Below, piece after piece: positions 17,284-24,676 of a DNA stretch of 64,000 nt. The notes below the pieces were generated by a model. That model saw only the letters and a program-made list of their open reading frames with translations. It did not search any database and was not told where the DNA came from. How positions within the stretch are numbered: position 1 is the stretch's first letter; the number at the start of each line of letters is the position of its first letter. The position numbers were made by a program, and so were the translations under genes. Source of the DNA: Chersky-299 sp963749535 (GTDB taxonomy: Bacteria; Actinomycetota; Thermoleophilia; RBG-16-64-13); the NCBI GenBank assembly GCA_963749535.1, contig CAVVNF010000025.1, positions 5,724-69,723 on the forward strand, written 5' to 3'.

Positions 17284-17807
17284 CCTCTGTCCGTGATGGC
17301 CCGGGTTCAGACCGTTTGGGCTGCGTTAGCAGGGGCTCACGTCACACGCGGCCACGCAAGGCGCCACTGAGGCGGCTTCGTTGCCCTCATTTTGCAAACC
17401 ACCTCCTTTGTAAAAGGGGGCAGGGCCTCGGACAAGGAAGAACGGCACTCTCTGAAAACCCGTGCAAAAGGCCGATTCTCTGGAAACCTTGGGAAGCCTC
17501 CGGACGGGGGAATGCGAACTTGAAAACCGGTGAGCTGCGTGAATGCACGACCGAGCAGTGGGAAGTCTTACCTGCCTCGCCAAGGGAAACCTGCCAACAT
17601 TTTGCCAACGAACCGTAAATAAGGACCCGTCACAGACCGAGAGGGCACCACCAGCCAAACCCGAGTTGCGCAGGGGAATCGTCACGACCTGACACGGTCC
17701 AACACGGCCTGTCAGCGATCAATTCGCACCACGAAGCCAAAGGTCGCAGGTTTCCCAGTCGCCAAGGGCCCAAAATTACGACGCCGCGCCATGGGAGGTC
17801 GCCACAC
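17284..17807. other. 520 bp without a recognisable gene
   Basis: Frames of about 110 codons exist on both strands over each other but have no ribosome-binding sites or domain features. This gap separates the plus-strand cargo from the convergent minus-strand phage-type operon. I see no clear terminator or repeat. Confidence 0.45.
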
Positions 17808-18341
17808 TCAGTCCTTATCCACCACCTTGAGCGGCAGCGGCGTCGGTTGCACTCCGACCCCCGGAAGCGCCTGAAGTGGTGTCAGCCCCCGGACGCCCAT
17901 GTGCGCCAGCCTGGCCCGGGCGGCAGGTCCGATACCGAGGAGGTCGCAACATTGACGGTACTCCGCGAGCGACTCACGAACGATCTTGACGGCGGGGTTC
18001 GCCTCCAGCACTTTGTAGCCGGGGCTCCCATTGTAGGCACCCCGGGTCACCTGGTAGACCGGGCCCAACTTGTCCACCGCTGCCTGAGCCTCGAAGGCAG
18101 TAGCCAGGTGCAGCGCCGCGGCCACAATGAGGGTCCGGTCGGCCTTGTCGAGAATGTTCCCCTGCCAGAGGTCGGAGACGATCAGTTTGAAGATTTCGCG
18201 CGCCGTTTCCGTCAGATACTTCGGGCAGCGCGGTCTACCCCGGCCGCCCACAAGAAGCGGGGCGTGAGCGTGATAGGGTCTGAGCGTACCCTCCGCGCGA
18301 TGCACCTCAAAGGGCCTCGGCGGTCGACCCGTTCTAGTCAC
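17808..18341 (-). CDS. Phage terminase small subunit, P27 family
   Basis: The small terminase recognises phage DNA at pac or cos sites and recruits the large subunit. The GTG at 18341 overlaps the preceding stop in GTGA, so I use it instead of the longer frame to 18380. The 177-residue protein shows the P27 pattern: R-G-R-P-R-C-P-K-Y-L-T-E-T-A near the start, W-Q-G-N-I-L-D-K-A-D-R-T-L-I-V-A-A-A, a Q-V-T-R-G-A-Y-N-G-S-P-G-Y hinge with N-P-A-V-K-I-V-R, and a final G-I-G-P-A-A-R-A-R-L. No large subunit follows. In phage satellites an orphan small subunit redirects the helper's packaging machinery, which is the likeliest role here. Confidence 0.8.
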   Translation of the reverse strand: MTRTGRPPRPFEVHRAEGTLRPYHAHAPLLVGGRGRPRCPKYLTETAREIFKLIVSDLWQGNILDKADRTLIVAAALHLATAFEAQAAVDKLGPVYQVTRGAYNGSPGYKVLEANPAVKIVRESLAEYRQCCDLLGIGPAARARLAHMGVRGLTPLQALPGVGVQPTPLPLKVVDKD

Positions 18342-19569
18342 TCGCACATCACCGCCTTCTTGCCGGAGAGAGCTTCCCACCGCTGAACGATAACATCACA
18401 GTAGGACCCGTCAAGTTCAAGACCGTAACAGACCCGGCCAGTTTGCTCCGCGGCTATGAGCGTCGTTCCACTTCCCAGAAACAGATCCAACACCGTGCTG
18501 CCGGGCGTGCTTGAGTTTAAGATTGCTCGAGCGACCAACTGCACCGGCTTCATAGTGGGATGCTCCGCGCTCTTCTTAGGGCGAGGGATATCCCAGACGC
18601 GTATCCTGCGTTCTTCCCCCGCCGTAGTAGTGCGCGGCCCCCCTCCCGCCAGCCGTAGAGGATGGTCTCGTGGCGCCAGTGGTAATCCTGCCGTCCTAAC
18701 ACGAAGACATCCTTGGCCCAGACGATCTGCTGGCGAAGGGAAAGTCCCGCGTCAATCAGGGCGAGCCGGAAGGGGAGTTCCATGTCCCCGGCCGGCGAGC
18801 AGACGTAAAACGCTCCACCAGGCGCCCAGTGAGCAAAAGCCGCTTCCAAGGCATCGGCCACGAGCGTTCTCGTGCCCTCGTCTCCCCGGCTGTCGTTTTG
18901 GATGGTGAGAGCCTTCCTGGTCTTGCCCACGTAAGAGACCCCGTAGGGCGGATCGGTGAAGAGGAGACCGGCTCTTTGGTCTCCCATGAGTCTCTTAACA
19001 TCCTTTTTGTCGGTCGCATCGCCACAGAGGAGCCGATGAGAACCGAGGAGCCACAGGTCTCCCCGCCTGGTCACCGGTTCAGCTGGCAGTGGAGGCGGGT
19101 CATCCTCCACTACCTCGCTTTGACGAAGGGAGAGCATGAGCCGTTCGAGATCGGGCTCCTCAAAGCCGGTGAGGTCCATGTCGAAGCTGCCGTCGTCTAT
19201 CGCTTCGAGCAGGTCCCTGAGAGACGGCATGTCGAGTTCCGCGAGCTCGGCGATGCGGTTGTCCGCGATCATGTCAGCCCACTCGGAGGCTTCGTCTGTA
19301 TAGTCTTGGCGATCGACGGGGACCTCAGCCTTCCCCAGAAGCTGGGCGGCCGCCAGCCGGCCATGCCCTCGCACGACGAAGCCGCTTCTGGTTGACACGG
19401 TGATCGGCGCCCTCCACCCCTGGGCCTCGATGATCTTAGCCAGGAGATCTATCTGGCGCTGGGGGTGCCTGTTCGGGTTTCTAGGGTTGCCGACCAGCTT
19501 CTCGATCGGCACCAGTTCGTCAAAAGCACAGAACACGGGGATGCCACCTGCCAGTGTCGGTCTAGTCAC
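18338..19569 (-). CDS. ParB-domain DNA methyltransferase (N6-adenine/N4-cytosine type), frameshifted near its C-terminus
   Basis: ATG 19569 overlaps the replication gene stop by eight bases. Residues 15-120 form a ParB-like domain with V-V-R-G-H-G-R-L-A-A-A-Q-L-L-G. Then L-L-G-S-H-R-L-L-C-G-D-A-T leads to the methyltransferase: catalytic T-D-P-P-Y-G-V, which binds the target base, and, at the C-terminus in a different frame (18338-18553), L-D-L-F-L-G-S-G-T-T-L-I-A, the S-adenosylmethionine site. Between them the expected sequence E-G-A-A-H-Y-Y and V-W-D-I-P-R-P-K-K-S-A-E-H can be read only by shifting frame twice, near 18640 (a run of six G) and near 18600. The order of motifs puts it in the beta class. 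Phages and satellites use such enzymes to evade restriction. Both shifts may be sequence errors. Confidence 0.82.
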
Positions 19570-20356
19570 ATCCGCTCCTTAAAAACGATCGGGGACTTTT
19601 TGCTTTTTGCGAAGTTGGTAGGGCGGCCGGGTCGGCGCCCGAGCCATTCTCCGGAATACCCCCCCTATAGCCAGCGGCGCAATCCGTTGGGCTTCTTCTA
19701 CTTTGGTCGATCTCTTGGAGTGCTCTGCGCGCCCGCACCCTCTGATAGATTTCGGGAGGAAGAAGTCGTTCGAAGTCGGGAAGCTGAGGGTCGCAGCCCG
19801 GAAGGCCGACGCCGGACGACCCCTCAAGGTCGTCGGCCGGCGTCGGCTGTTCAGAAGAATCTCCTAGAAGATCTTCGGAGGGATCTTCTAGGTTCTTCTT
19901 CTGTGGACACCTCTCAGGTGATACGTGGGGCACCTCAGCGGTGATACTAGAGTCATCTGAGAGGTGATACAGGGGCACCTCAGGAGTGACAGTGGCGTCA
20001 CCTGTCGGGTGACTCTGTATCACCTCAGCGATGACACCAGATAGGTGACACCAGGCGTCAACATCGGGATTGAGTTTCAGTCTGGTGCCGCGCCGGTTGT
20101 TGTGCGCGGCCATCTGAAGCAGGACGTTTTGAGCAAGCAACCGGCGCCGGGCTCGCGCCACGACGTTCCGATGCAGGCCGGTCAGGTCGCTCAAGAGGTT
20201 GATAGACAACTCGGCGTCCTCGTGCTCGAAGTGGCCCTTCGTCTTACGTTCGACCGCGAACGCGATCTTGAAGTCAACCGGGGCCAATGACCTGAGCGCA
20301 GCGTCCACAAGATCCTTTGGGCACTTCCAGTAGGGCTCGACTGGCCTCTCGGTCAC
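19562..20356 (-). CDS. Phage replication protein (O-like) containing an internal iteron origin
   Basis: The N-terminal 95 residues have the winged-helix pattern of phage replication protein O: L-A-P-V-D-F-K-I-A-F-A-V, E-L-S-I-N-L-L-S-D-L-T-G-L-H-R-N-V-V as the helix-turn-helix, and a basic end N-N-R-R-G-T-R-L-K-L. The middle (residues 100-150) is a low-complexity stretch rich in T, V, P and H encoded by seven copies of a 17-bp repeat, and the C-terminal part is disordered and acidic. In phage lambda the origin lies inside gene O in just this way. The protein would bind the iterons and load a helicase. It overlaps the upstream small gene by four bases and the downstream methyltransferase by eight, so the operon is tightly packed. 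Confidence 0.72.
   Translation of the reverse strand: MTERPVEPYWKCPKDLVDAALRSLAPVDFKIAFAVERKTKGHFEHEDAELSINLLSDLTGLHRNVVARARRRLLAQNVLLQMAAHNNRRGTRLKLNPDVDAWCHLSGVIAEVIQSHPTGDATVTPEVPLYHLSDDSSITAEVPHVSPERCPQKKNLEDPSEDLLGDSSEQPTPADDLEGSSGVGLPGCDPQLPDFERLLPPEIYQRVRARRALQEIDQSRRSPTDCAAGYRGGIPENGSGADPAALPTSQKAKSPRSFLRSGCD
19863..19892. repeat. Perfect inverted repeat inside the replication gene
   Basis: CCTAGAAGATC and its exact reverse complement are separated by eight bases. It lies 16 bp beyond the last iteron, on the side of the disordered C-terminal region. It could be a second protein-binding site of the origin or a hairpin in the mRNA. Confidence 0.7.
19908..20051. repeat. Seven 17-bp palindromic iterons, putative phage/satellite replication origin
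   Basis: Copies of CACCTcagcgGTGAtAC begin at 19908, 19931, 19954, 19976, 19999, 20021 and 20035; the first six are spaced 22-23 bp, close to two helical turns, so a protein could bind them on one face. Each has partial dyad symmetry (CACCT/AGGTG). The repeats lie within the coding sequence of the O-like protein, as in lambda. The differing spacer bases and their period exclude a simple protein-level repeat as the only cause. Confidence 0.85.
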
Positions 20357-20547
20357 GGCCGCCTACCTTTCCCCGTCGGCCGCGGCTGCTCGATCAACCG
20401 CTCAAGGTCTGCACAGGCGCAGTTCTCGGTCCTGCCGCGTTGCACCGCCAACACGCCATCGAGCACTTCGGCGCTGGCGATCACCCGGCTGTGACTGCTG
20501 CGTTTCCGGGCCGCCCTGCGATCCCCGACGGCCTGGGCCACTCTCAT
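20353..20547 (-). CDS. Small basic hypothetical protein in the satellite operon
   Basis: The stop overlaps the replication gene start by four bases (ATGA), which supports a real gene. The frame is open to 20631, but that start would lie well inside the upstream AlpA-like gene; ATG 20547 gives about 64 residues beginning M-R-V-A-Q-A-V-G-D-R-R-A-A-R-K-R. The peptide is rich in Arg and Ala with two Cys in E-N-C-A-C-A-D-L. No family is recognised. Neither start has a strong ribosome-binding site. Confidence 0.45.
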   Translation of the reverse strand: MRVAQAVGDRRAARKRSSHSRVIASAEVLDGVLAVQRGRTENCACADLERLIEQPRPTGKGRRP

Positions 20548-20572
20548 GGCCGCAAGAGCTTCGGGTGGAGGC

Positions 20573-20788
20573 TCATTGCTGGCCCTGGTCGCTCGTTGAG
20601 CGACGCCGCCTTTGGGCGAGGTAGGACTCAAGTGCCGAACGCCTGTAGAACACCCGGGTGCCGGACTTTACAAACTCGGGCCCAGTTCCCTGCCACCTCC
20701 ATTTCTGCATCGTCTTGACAGAATGGCGCAGGTACTCGGCCGCCTCAGTCTCGTTGTAGAGCGGGTCGTCTACGACCACTTCTTTCAC
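20573..20788 (-). CDS. AlpA/Xis-like helix-turn-helix DNA-binding protein
   Basis: A 71-residue protein of the MerR-like excisionase class: Y-N-E-T-E-A-A-E-Y-L-R-H-S-V-K-T-M-Q-K-W-R opens the helix-turn-helix, followed by G-P-E-F-V-K-S-G-T-R-V-F-Y-R-R-S-A-L-E-S-Y-L as wing. A basic tail follows. Such proteins bend DNA at attachment sites to allow excision, or, as AlpA in satellites, switch on the excision and replication genes. A good ribosome-binding site (AAGGCGG) precedes ATG 20788. It lies between the integrase group and the replication gene. Confidence 0.85.
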   Translation of the reverse strand: MKEVVVDDPLYNETEAAEYLRHSVKTMQKWRWQGTGPEFVKSGTRVFYRRSALESYLAQRRRRSTSDQGQQ

Positions 20789-20883
20789 CGCCTTTCGGAT
20801 AGAAACACGTAGGCTATGAGAGAAGTAAAGCGCCGGAGGTAGGCTCCTGGCTAAGTGGAGAAATGCGGCTGCTCCGCTCGCTA

Positions 20884-21588
20884 TTATTTGTGAAGTTGGG
20901 CCGCCCGCAGGTGGTACGTTTCGATTAGATAGCTGTCAAGGTTCCCAACGCGGAGAATTGGCCGATAGCAGGCCCGGCCAAACTCTAGGAACCGACCGCT
21001 ATGTTCCTCGGTCAACGGGTTGATAACGTGCCCGCTTCCCGGCTTCGCATACCAGTGCCAAACATCGAGTAGATCTCGCGAGAACCATTGGCAAGCGATC
21101 GAGCGATTTCTTCCCCGCGGCTGATAGCGGCGTCGCGCGGCAGCGGCCCAGCTTGCCAGATGTGCGACAACTTGGCGTGCTTCACCGAGTTCCTGCTCGG
21201 CCACAGGGACTAACTCGTTCATCCCCTCGTGCCCGGGCCACGGCCGCCAGACCAGGCCGCCTTCGATCACTGCGGCAAGTTGCAAGTTACGGACCGTCGG
21301 GCCGTGTAGTTCCGAAAGCAGTTGAAGCAGGGCCGAGCACCGCCGGTCGAGTTCCTCCAGTTGTCTCCCGACCTCCGCCTTTAGGTGCTTTGGCCGGCTT
21401 CGCTCATCGTCAAGGCGGCCCTGAAACTGACTGGCTGCCATGTTCACGAGCTCCATCGCGTCGTCGGCCTGCGCTGGGTCGAGCAGGTCTAGAGCAGCGA
21501 CGATTGCTCGCTCCTGCTCGGGCGAATAGGACCAGTCCCGGTAGGCGTTCCCGGTCGCGTCCTGGTACGACCACCCTTCGGGAGTCAT
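20884..21588 (-). CDS. Hypothetical protein linked to the integrase
   Basis: A 234-residue soluble, mostly helical protein with a strong start (GAGGGGCGGAG then ATG 21588). Visible stretches are S-P-E-Q-E-R-A-I-V-A-A-L-D-L-L-D-P-A-Q, a charged coiled-coil-like region (residues 60-95) and a C-terminal aromatic-rich part (W-F-S-R-D-L-L-D-V-W-H-W-Y). No family is recognised. It probably begins in a four-base overlap with the true integrase stop, so it is expressed with the integrase; a role in element control is only an inference. Confidence 0.55.
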   Translation of the reverse strand: MTPEGWSYQDATGNAYRDWSYSPEQERAIVAALDLLDPAQADDAMELVNMAASQFQGRLDDERSRPKHLKAEVGRQLEELDRRCSALLQLLSELHGPTVRNLQLAAVIEGGLVWRPWPGHEGMNELVPVAEQELGEARQVVAHLASWAAAARRRYQPRGRNRSIACQWFSRDLLDVWHWYAKPGSGHVINPLTEEHSGRFLEFGRACYRPILRVGNLDSYLIETYHLRAAQLHK

Positions 21589-22786
21589 CTCCGCCCCTCT
21601 TCGGCATCTTCACGACCTTGCCGTCGTCCTTCTTGGCAAGCGCCGCGGCGATCTCGCCCGACACCACGTCGGCGGCGTGCCTAAGCGGTGCGTCAGCCAG
21701 GTGCGCATACCTGGCTGTGGTTGCCGGCTGGGAGTGACCAAGCAGGGCGCCCACCATCGGCAGGGACAGGCCGGCACCGGCGCCCACGGCGCCAAAGGCA
21801 TGCCGTAAGTCGTGAATGCGAACGTCTTTGATTCCCGCGGCTTCGCGTACCTCTTCCCAAAAGCCATTTAGATTGACGATGTGGCGACCCTTGCGCCGCA
21901 CCGACGGTAGCACCCACTCGCCCCGCTTGTCTTCGGGCACGTCCACGAGGAGCTGTAGGGCGGCCCCGCCGAGCACCACATCCTTTTCCCCCGTCTTCGA
22001 GTCGGGCAGGTTCAGGGCGCCGCGCTTGAAATCGACATATGACCACTTGAGCGTGAAGACCTCGTTCAGCCTCATCCCGGATAGCAGCAGCAGCCGGACA
22101 CCGCGCACACATACCGGCCGTTTCGTCTCTTCAGTTTGGAGCACCTTCCCCAACCGGGTCATTTCGGCGCTCGTGAGGTACCGCTTCCGCTTCGCCTCCT
22201 TGTAGCGCTCGATACCCCGGCAGGGGTTAGATCCATCCGGCCGGTACCCCCATACTTCGGCAAGGCTCATCATCTTGGAGAGTAGCGCGACCGTGCGATT
22301 CGCCATGATGGGGGTACCGCTCATGCCGGCGTGGAGCTTCGCCACCATCGCGCGATTGACGGCGCTCACCTTGATAGCGTCCAGGTCGCTCAAGTGGTCC
22401 TCGAGGATGCGCTCATCCTCATGGACAGATTTCGGCTTCTTCTTCGCGCGGGCGTGGCGCTCGAGGTAGAGCTTTGAGAACTCACCGAACGTCAGTTCTT
22501 GCCGTAAGTCCTGCTTCGCCTGGACAGGATCTTCACCGCCGGCGACTTCTAGCAGCTTCCGCCTGGCGATGGTCCGCGCCTCTTCGGGGGTGAGTGGGCC
22601 GTATCTCCCGATGGTCATGCGCCGGGTACGAGCAGCGCTGGCATTGCGGTATTGAATCAGAAAGCTCTTGAGACCGGACGGGAACACCCGGACACCGAAA
22701 CCGGGTAGCTCGGGATCCCACAACCACACATCGGCTTTCGCGTCGGGCTTGGCGACATCGATGATCGTCTTCGTGAGCTTGGCCAT
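21410..22786 (-). CDS. P4-type tyrosine integrase of the element
   Basis: The start at ATG 22786 follows AGGTGG. The N-terminus (residues 1-90) is the arm-binding domain of P4-like integrases (D-P-E-L-P-G-F-G-V-R-V-F-P-S-G, G-R-Y-G-P-L-T-P-E-E-A-R), followed by a SAM-like core-binding domain and the catalytic domain: S-G-M-R-L-N-E-V (Arg I), H-D-L-R-H-A-F-G-A (His-x-x-Arg), L-L-G-H-S-Q (His) and the nucleophile in T-A-R-Y-A-H-L. The real protein probably ends near 21590: in the literal sequence the frame runs on 180 bases through the next gene, while a one-base change in GGGG would end it in an ATGA overlap. It lies next to the tRNA-Thr attachment site, which it should recombine. Confidence 0.93.
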   Translation of the reverse strand: MAKLTKTIIDVAKPDAKADVWLWDPELPGFGVRVFPSGLKSFLIQYRNASAARTRRMTIGRYGPLTPEEARTIARRKLLEVAGGEDPVQAKQDLRQELTFGEFSKLYLERHARAKKKPKSVHEDERILEDHLSDLDAIKVSAVNRAMVAKLHAGMSGTPIMANRTVALLSKMMSLAEVWGYRPDGSNPCRGIERYKEAKRKRYLTSAEMTRLGKVLQTEETKRPVCVRGVRLLLLSGMRLNEVFTLKWSYVDFKRGALNLPDSKTGEKDVVLGGAALQLLVDVPEDKRGEWVLPSVRRKGRHIVNLNGFWEEVREAAGIKDVRIHDLRHAFGAVGAGAGLSLPMVGALLGHSQPATTARYAHLADAPLRHAADVVSGEIAAALAKKDDGKVVKMPKRGGDDSRRVVVPGRDRERLPGLVLFARAGASNRRCSRPARPSAGRRRDGAREHGSQSVSGPP

Positions 22787-22791
22787 TCTGA

Positions 22792-23035
22792 CCACCTGAT
22801 TTCAGTCAGTTGCTCTAACGCCTGGCCCTGCTTCCCTGCTTCCGTCCCCGTCCCCAACCTGCTGATTTCTAGTCAGTCGCCCTACTGAGCATCGCTCCGG
22901 GGCTCCGATCCGGCCTTTGAAGTGCCCTTTCAGTTGCTCTACTCGCCCCTCTGCGGAAGCACCACGGAAACATCCGACGGAATATCAGGGCCAAACCAAG
23001 AGTAACACGAAGAACAGCTGACTTACAAATCTAGC
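22792..23035 (-). repeat. Four degenerate tRNA-Thr-like fragments between integrase and tRNA
   Basis: Compared with the intact tRNA on the same strand, similar blocks occur at about 22792-22818 (D arm to anticodon stem), 22853-22890 (variable loop, anticodon arm and D arm, the longest), 22925-22943 (D-arm word AGTTGCTCTACT) and 23015-23035 (anticodon-arm word). The anticodon stems TGATT/TCAG are partly kept while the loops differ. None forms a full tRNA. They look like remnants of earlier attachment sites or duplicated integrase-binding sequences. Confidence 0.55.
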
Positions 23036-23065
23036 CGTTTTGCAGGCTATTATCCCAATGTGGAG

Positions 23066-23109
23066 AAAGCCGGCAAAGGGACTTGAACCCCCAACCTGCT
23101 GATTACAAA
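23066..23109 (-). repeat. Right attachment site (inside tRNA-Thr)
   Basis: Identical over 44 bases to 8634-8677. It covers the 3' part of the tRNA and two bases beyond its end (AA at 23066-23067). Integration here leaves the tRNA whole because the element supplied the same 3' sequence. Confidence 0.92.
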
Positions 23110-23139
23110 TCAGCTGCTCTACCATTGAGCTATGCCGGC
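23068..23139 (-). tRNA. tRNA-Thr (anticodon TGT)
   Basis: A complete cloverleaf of 72 nucleotides: acceptor GCCGGCA pairing with TGCCGGC, D arm GCTC-AATGGTA-GAGC, anticodon stem GCTGA/TCAGC with loop TTTGTAA, and T arm GGGGG-TTCAAGT-CCCTT with the usual TTC. The discriminator base is T and CCA is not encoded. The anticodon reads Thr ACA codons. It follows the sigma factor gene on the same strand and is the integration target of the element. Confidence 0.97.
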
Positions 23140-23349
23140 TCGCACCTACGCCTGCGGGGCACTCGCCTCAAGCGAGCAACCTGCCAGGCAAGTGGAGAGA
23201 TTGTACGTTCGAGTAAGGAACACGGCAACCGGAGAAAGGTACGCACGAACACTATGCCGGTCCCTCTGGACGGCACGCGCTGCACTGATCGGGCCGGTTG
23301 GCCACGCTCGAACCGCCCCACCAGGGGCGGCTCCCCCGTCGCCCAGGAC

Positions 23350-24132
23350 CTACAACAGCACCCGCCGGCTCTCCAGGTGCAGTGTCACCTTGCGCTTGAT
23401 GCGCTGCAGTGCGTTGTCGACGGTCTTGGTGTCGTGACGGATAAAGACCGCGATGGCTTCGTAGGAATTCCCTTCCAGATAGTACTTGAGCACCTTGGAC
23501 TCCAGAGGGCTCAGCAGCCGTTGGAGACAATCCGTGAGGCTCATCACCTCTTCCGAGCTGATCACCTGCTGCACCGGATCGCTGTGCGGCCGGAAGGGAT
23601 CACATCGGCCAACGTCCGCCCGTCGTAGTCCGCGCTGGAGGGGGAATGGCTGAAGCTGATGTACGTATTGAGCGGGCACATGTTTCTGCCTCGAGGCCGT
23701 CTTGATGGCGGTGATGATCTGCCGGGTCACACACAATTCCGCAAAGCTGCGGAAACTCGTGCTGCGGCCGTATTCATAGTCACGGATAGCCTTGAAGAGG
23801 CCAATGTACCCTTCTTGGATGAGATCGTCGCCATCGCCGCCGGCAAGGAAGTACGAGTTGGCTTTCAGCCTGCACAAAGTGGTGGTACCGAGTGAGAACG
23901 CGCTTGGTGGCTTCGCGTCGCCTCTCTTGGCCAGGGCGACCAACTCTTCATCGGACCACTCGGCAATAGGCCTACCGGCGAATGCCGTGCTCTCCATCGG
24001 TCCACCCCCTGCGAGTCGCCCTTGATAGTCAGCTGTCGGCTTCCCGGTTCTGCCTTCTCGAGGGCCTCTGCGCAAAGCCTTGAGTCTCTCGAGGGTCTCG
24101 GGATCGACCCTATCCTCCACCCGATGACTCAT
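23350..24132 (-). CDS. sigH: SigH/Spo0H-like RNA polymerase sigma factor with local frameshifts
   Basis: The position after rlmB and yacP is that of Bacillus sigH. The N-terminus carries the expected W-S-D-E-E-L-V-A-L-A-K-R-G-D-A; region 2 has N-S-Y-F-L-A-G-G-D-G-D-D-L-I-Q-E-G-Y-I-G-L-F-K-A-I-R-D-Y, the core-binding and -10 helices; region 4 has L-S-P-L-E-S-K-V-L-K-Y-Y-L-E-G and N-A-L-Q-R-I-K-R-K. Two internal stretches are out of frame and back again: about 23880-23930, where the other frame reads E-A-T-K-R-V-L-T-R-Y-H-H-F-V, and about 23585-23660, where it reads Y-I-S-F-S-H-S. So four indels are present yet the overall frame is kept, which points to sequence errors. The long N-terminal extension before M-E-S-T may not be translated. 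Confidence 0.82.
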   Translation of the reverse strand: MSHRVEDRVDPETLERLKALRRGPREGRTGKPTADYQGRLAGGGPMESTAFAGRPIAEWSDEELVALAKRGDAKPPSAFSLGTTTLCRLKANSYFLAGGDGDDLIQEGYIGLFKAIRDYEYGRSTSFRSFAELCVTRQIITAIKTASRQKHVPAQYVHQLQPFPLQRGLRRADVGRCDPFRPHSDPVQQVISSEEVMSLTDCLQRLLSPLESKVLKYYLEGNSYEAIAVFIRHDTKTVDNALQRIKRKVTLHLESRRVLL

Positions 24133-24144
24133 TGTAATGCAATT

Positions 24145-24667
24145 CTAAGAATTTGCAACCTTCTTTGTATGCTCTTGCAATTCGTGGACGAATTGGCGGG
24201 AAGATCGGCGGGTGACGTTGGTCTTGAAAACTGTCTTCTGAAGGTTGTAGTCGGAGGATACTACGACCACACTTTCCCCTGCACTTCGGCTATATGTCTC
24301 CCTCTCGATGATGGTGTCGGCAGACTCCGAAAAGGACCCGAAATACACCTGGACACGGGCCGTTGCACTCTCACTTTTCTGCAATGCCTCAGCGTGCGAA
24401 TCGAACACGATGATAGCCGTGTCGGACGTCGCGCCCATGAAGCTCGCTATGTGGTCGATAAGCCGACGCCGCTGGTCTTCCAGATCGACGAGAGACCCAG
24501 TCTGCGGCGCGCCCGGTTCTCCTCGAGCGAACGCCGTCACGGGAGGCGGATCTGGCTACCGCCGGTTGCCGCGGGGTCTGCTCCGCGAGGGGGCCCGACG
24601 GACGGGCCGGGGAGCGCCCCACCAGTTGGTGCAGAACGTTATACCCGTCGATGAGGTAGATGGTCAC
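24145..24667 (-). CDS. yacP: NYN-domain ribonuclease-like protein (YacP/Rae1 family), frameshifted
   Basis: YacP (Rae1) is a ribosome-associated endoribonuclease in Bacillus. The start at GTG 24667 gives T-I-Y-L-I-D-G-Y-N-V-L-H, with the first catalytic Asp of the PIN-like NYN fold. The frame then shifts near 24550; the remainder, in the frame 24145-24540, reads L-I-D-H-I-A-S-F, A-I-I-V-F-D-S-H-A-E, V-Y-F-G-S-F-S-E-S-A-D-T-I-I-E and V-V-V-V-S-S-D-Y-N-L-Q, each a typical acidic-residue motif. Order and content support one gene broken by a single indel. It sits ten bases after rlmB. Confidence 0.83.
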
Positions 24668-24676
24668 GGCTTGGTC

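Larger units (their letters stand above)
8634..23109. mobile_element. Integrated phage-satellite-like element at tRNA-Thr(TGT)
   Basis: A 14.4-kb segment lies between two perfect 44-bp direct repeats, one of which is the 3' part of the intact tRNA-Thr gene. A P4-type tyrosine integrase is the first gene inside the tRNA-proximal end, as expected. Inside are an AlpA/Xis-like protein, a replication protein with intragenic iterons, a ParB-domain DNA methyltransferase and a P27-family terminase small subunit, all on the minus strand. At the far end a second replication-type gene with iterons and a truncated second ParB-methyltransferase run on the plus strand. Between them are an IetAS-like defence pair, an L,D-transpeptidase and an SLH protein. 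There are no capsid, portal, tail or large-terminase genes. The int-alpA-rep-ori-terS set is the hallmark of phage-inducible chromosomal islands; a degraded prophage, or two fused remnants, is the alternative. Confidence 0.85.

Noticed and set aside
19908..20051. Iteron array as a CRISPR array
   Set aside because: Repeats are only 17 bp, diverged, separated by 5-6 bases, and inside a coding sequence; there are no spacers or cas genes.
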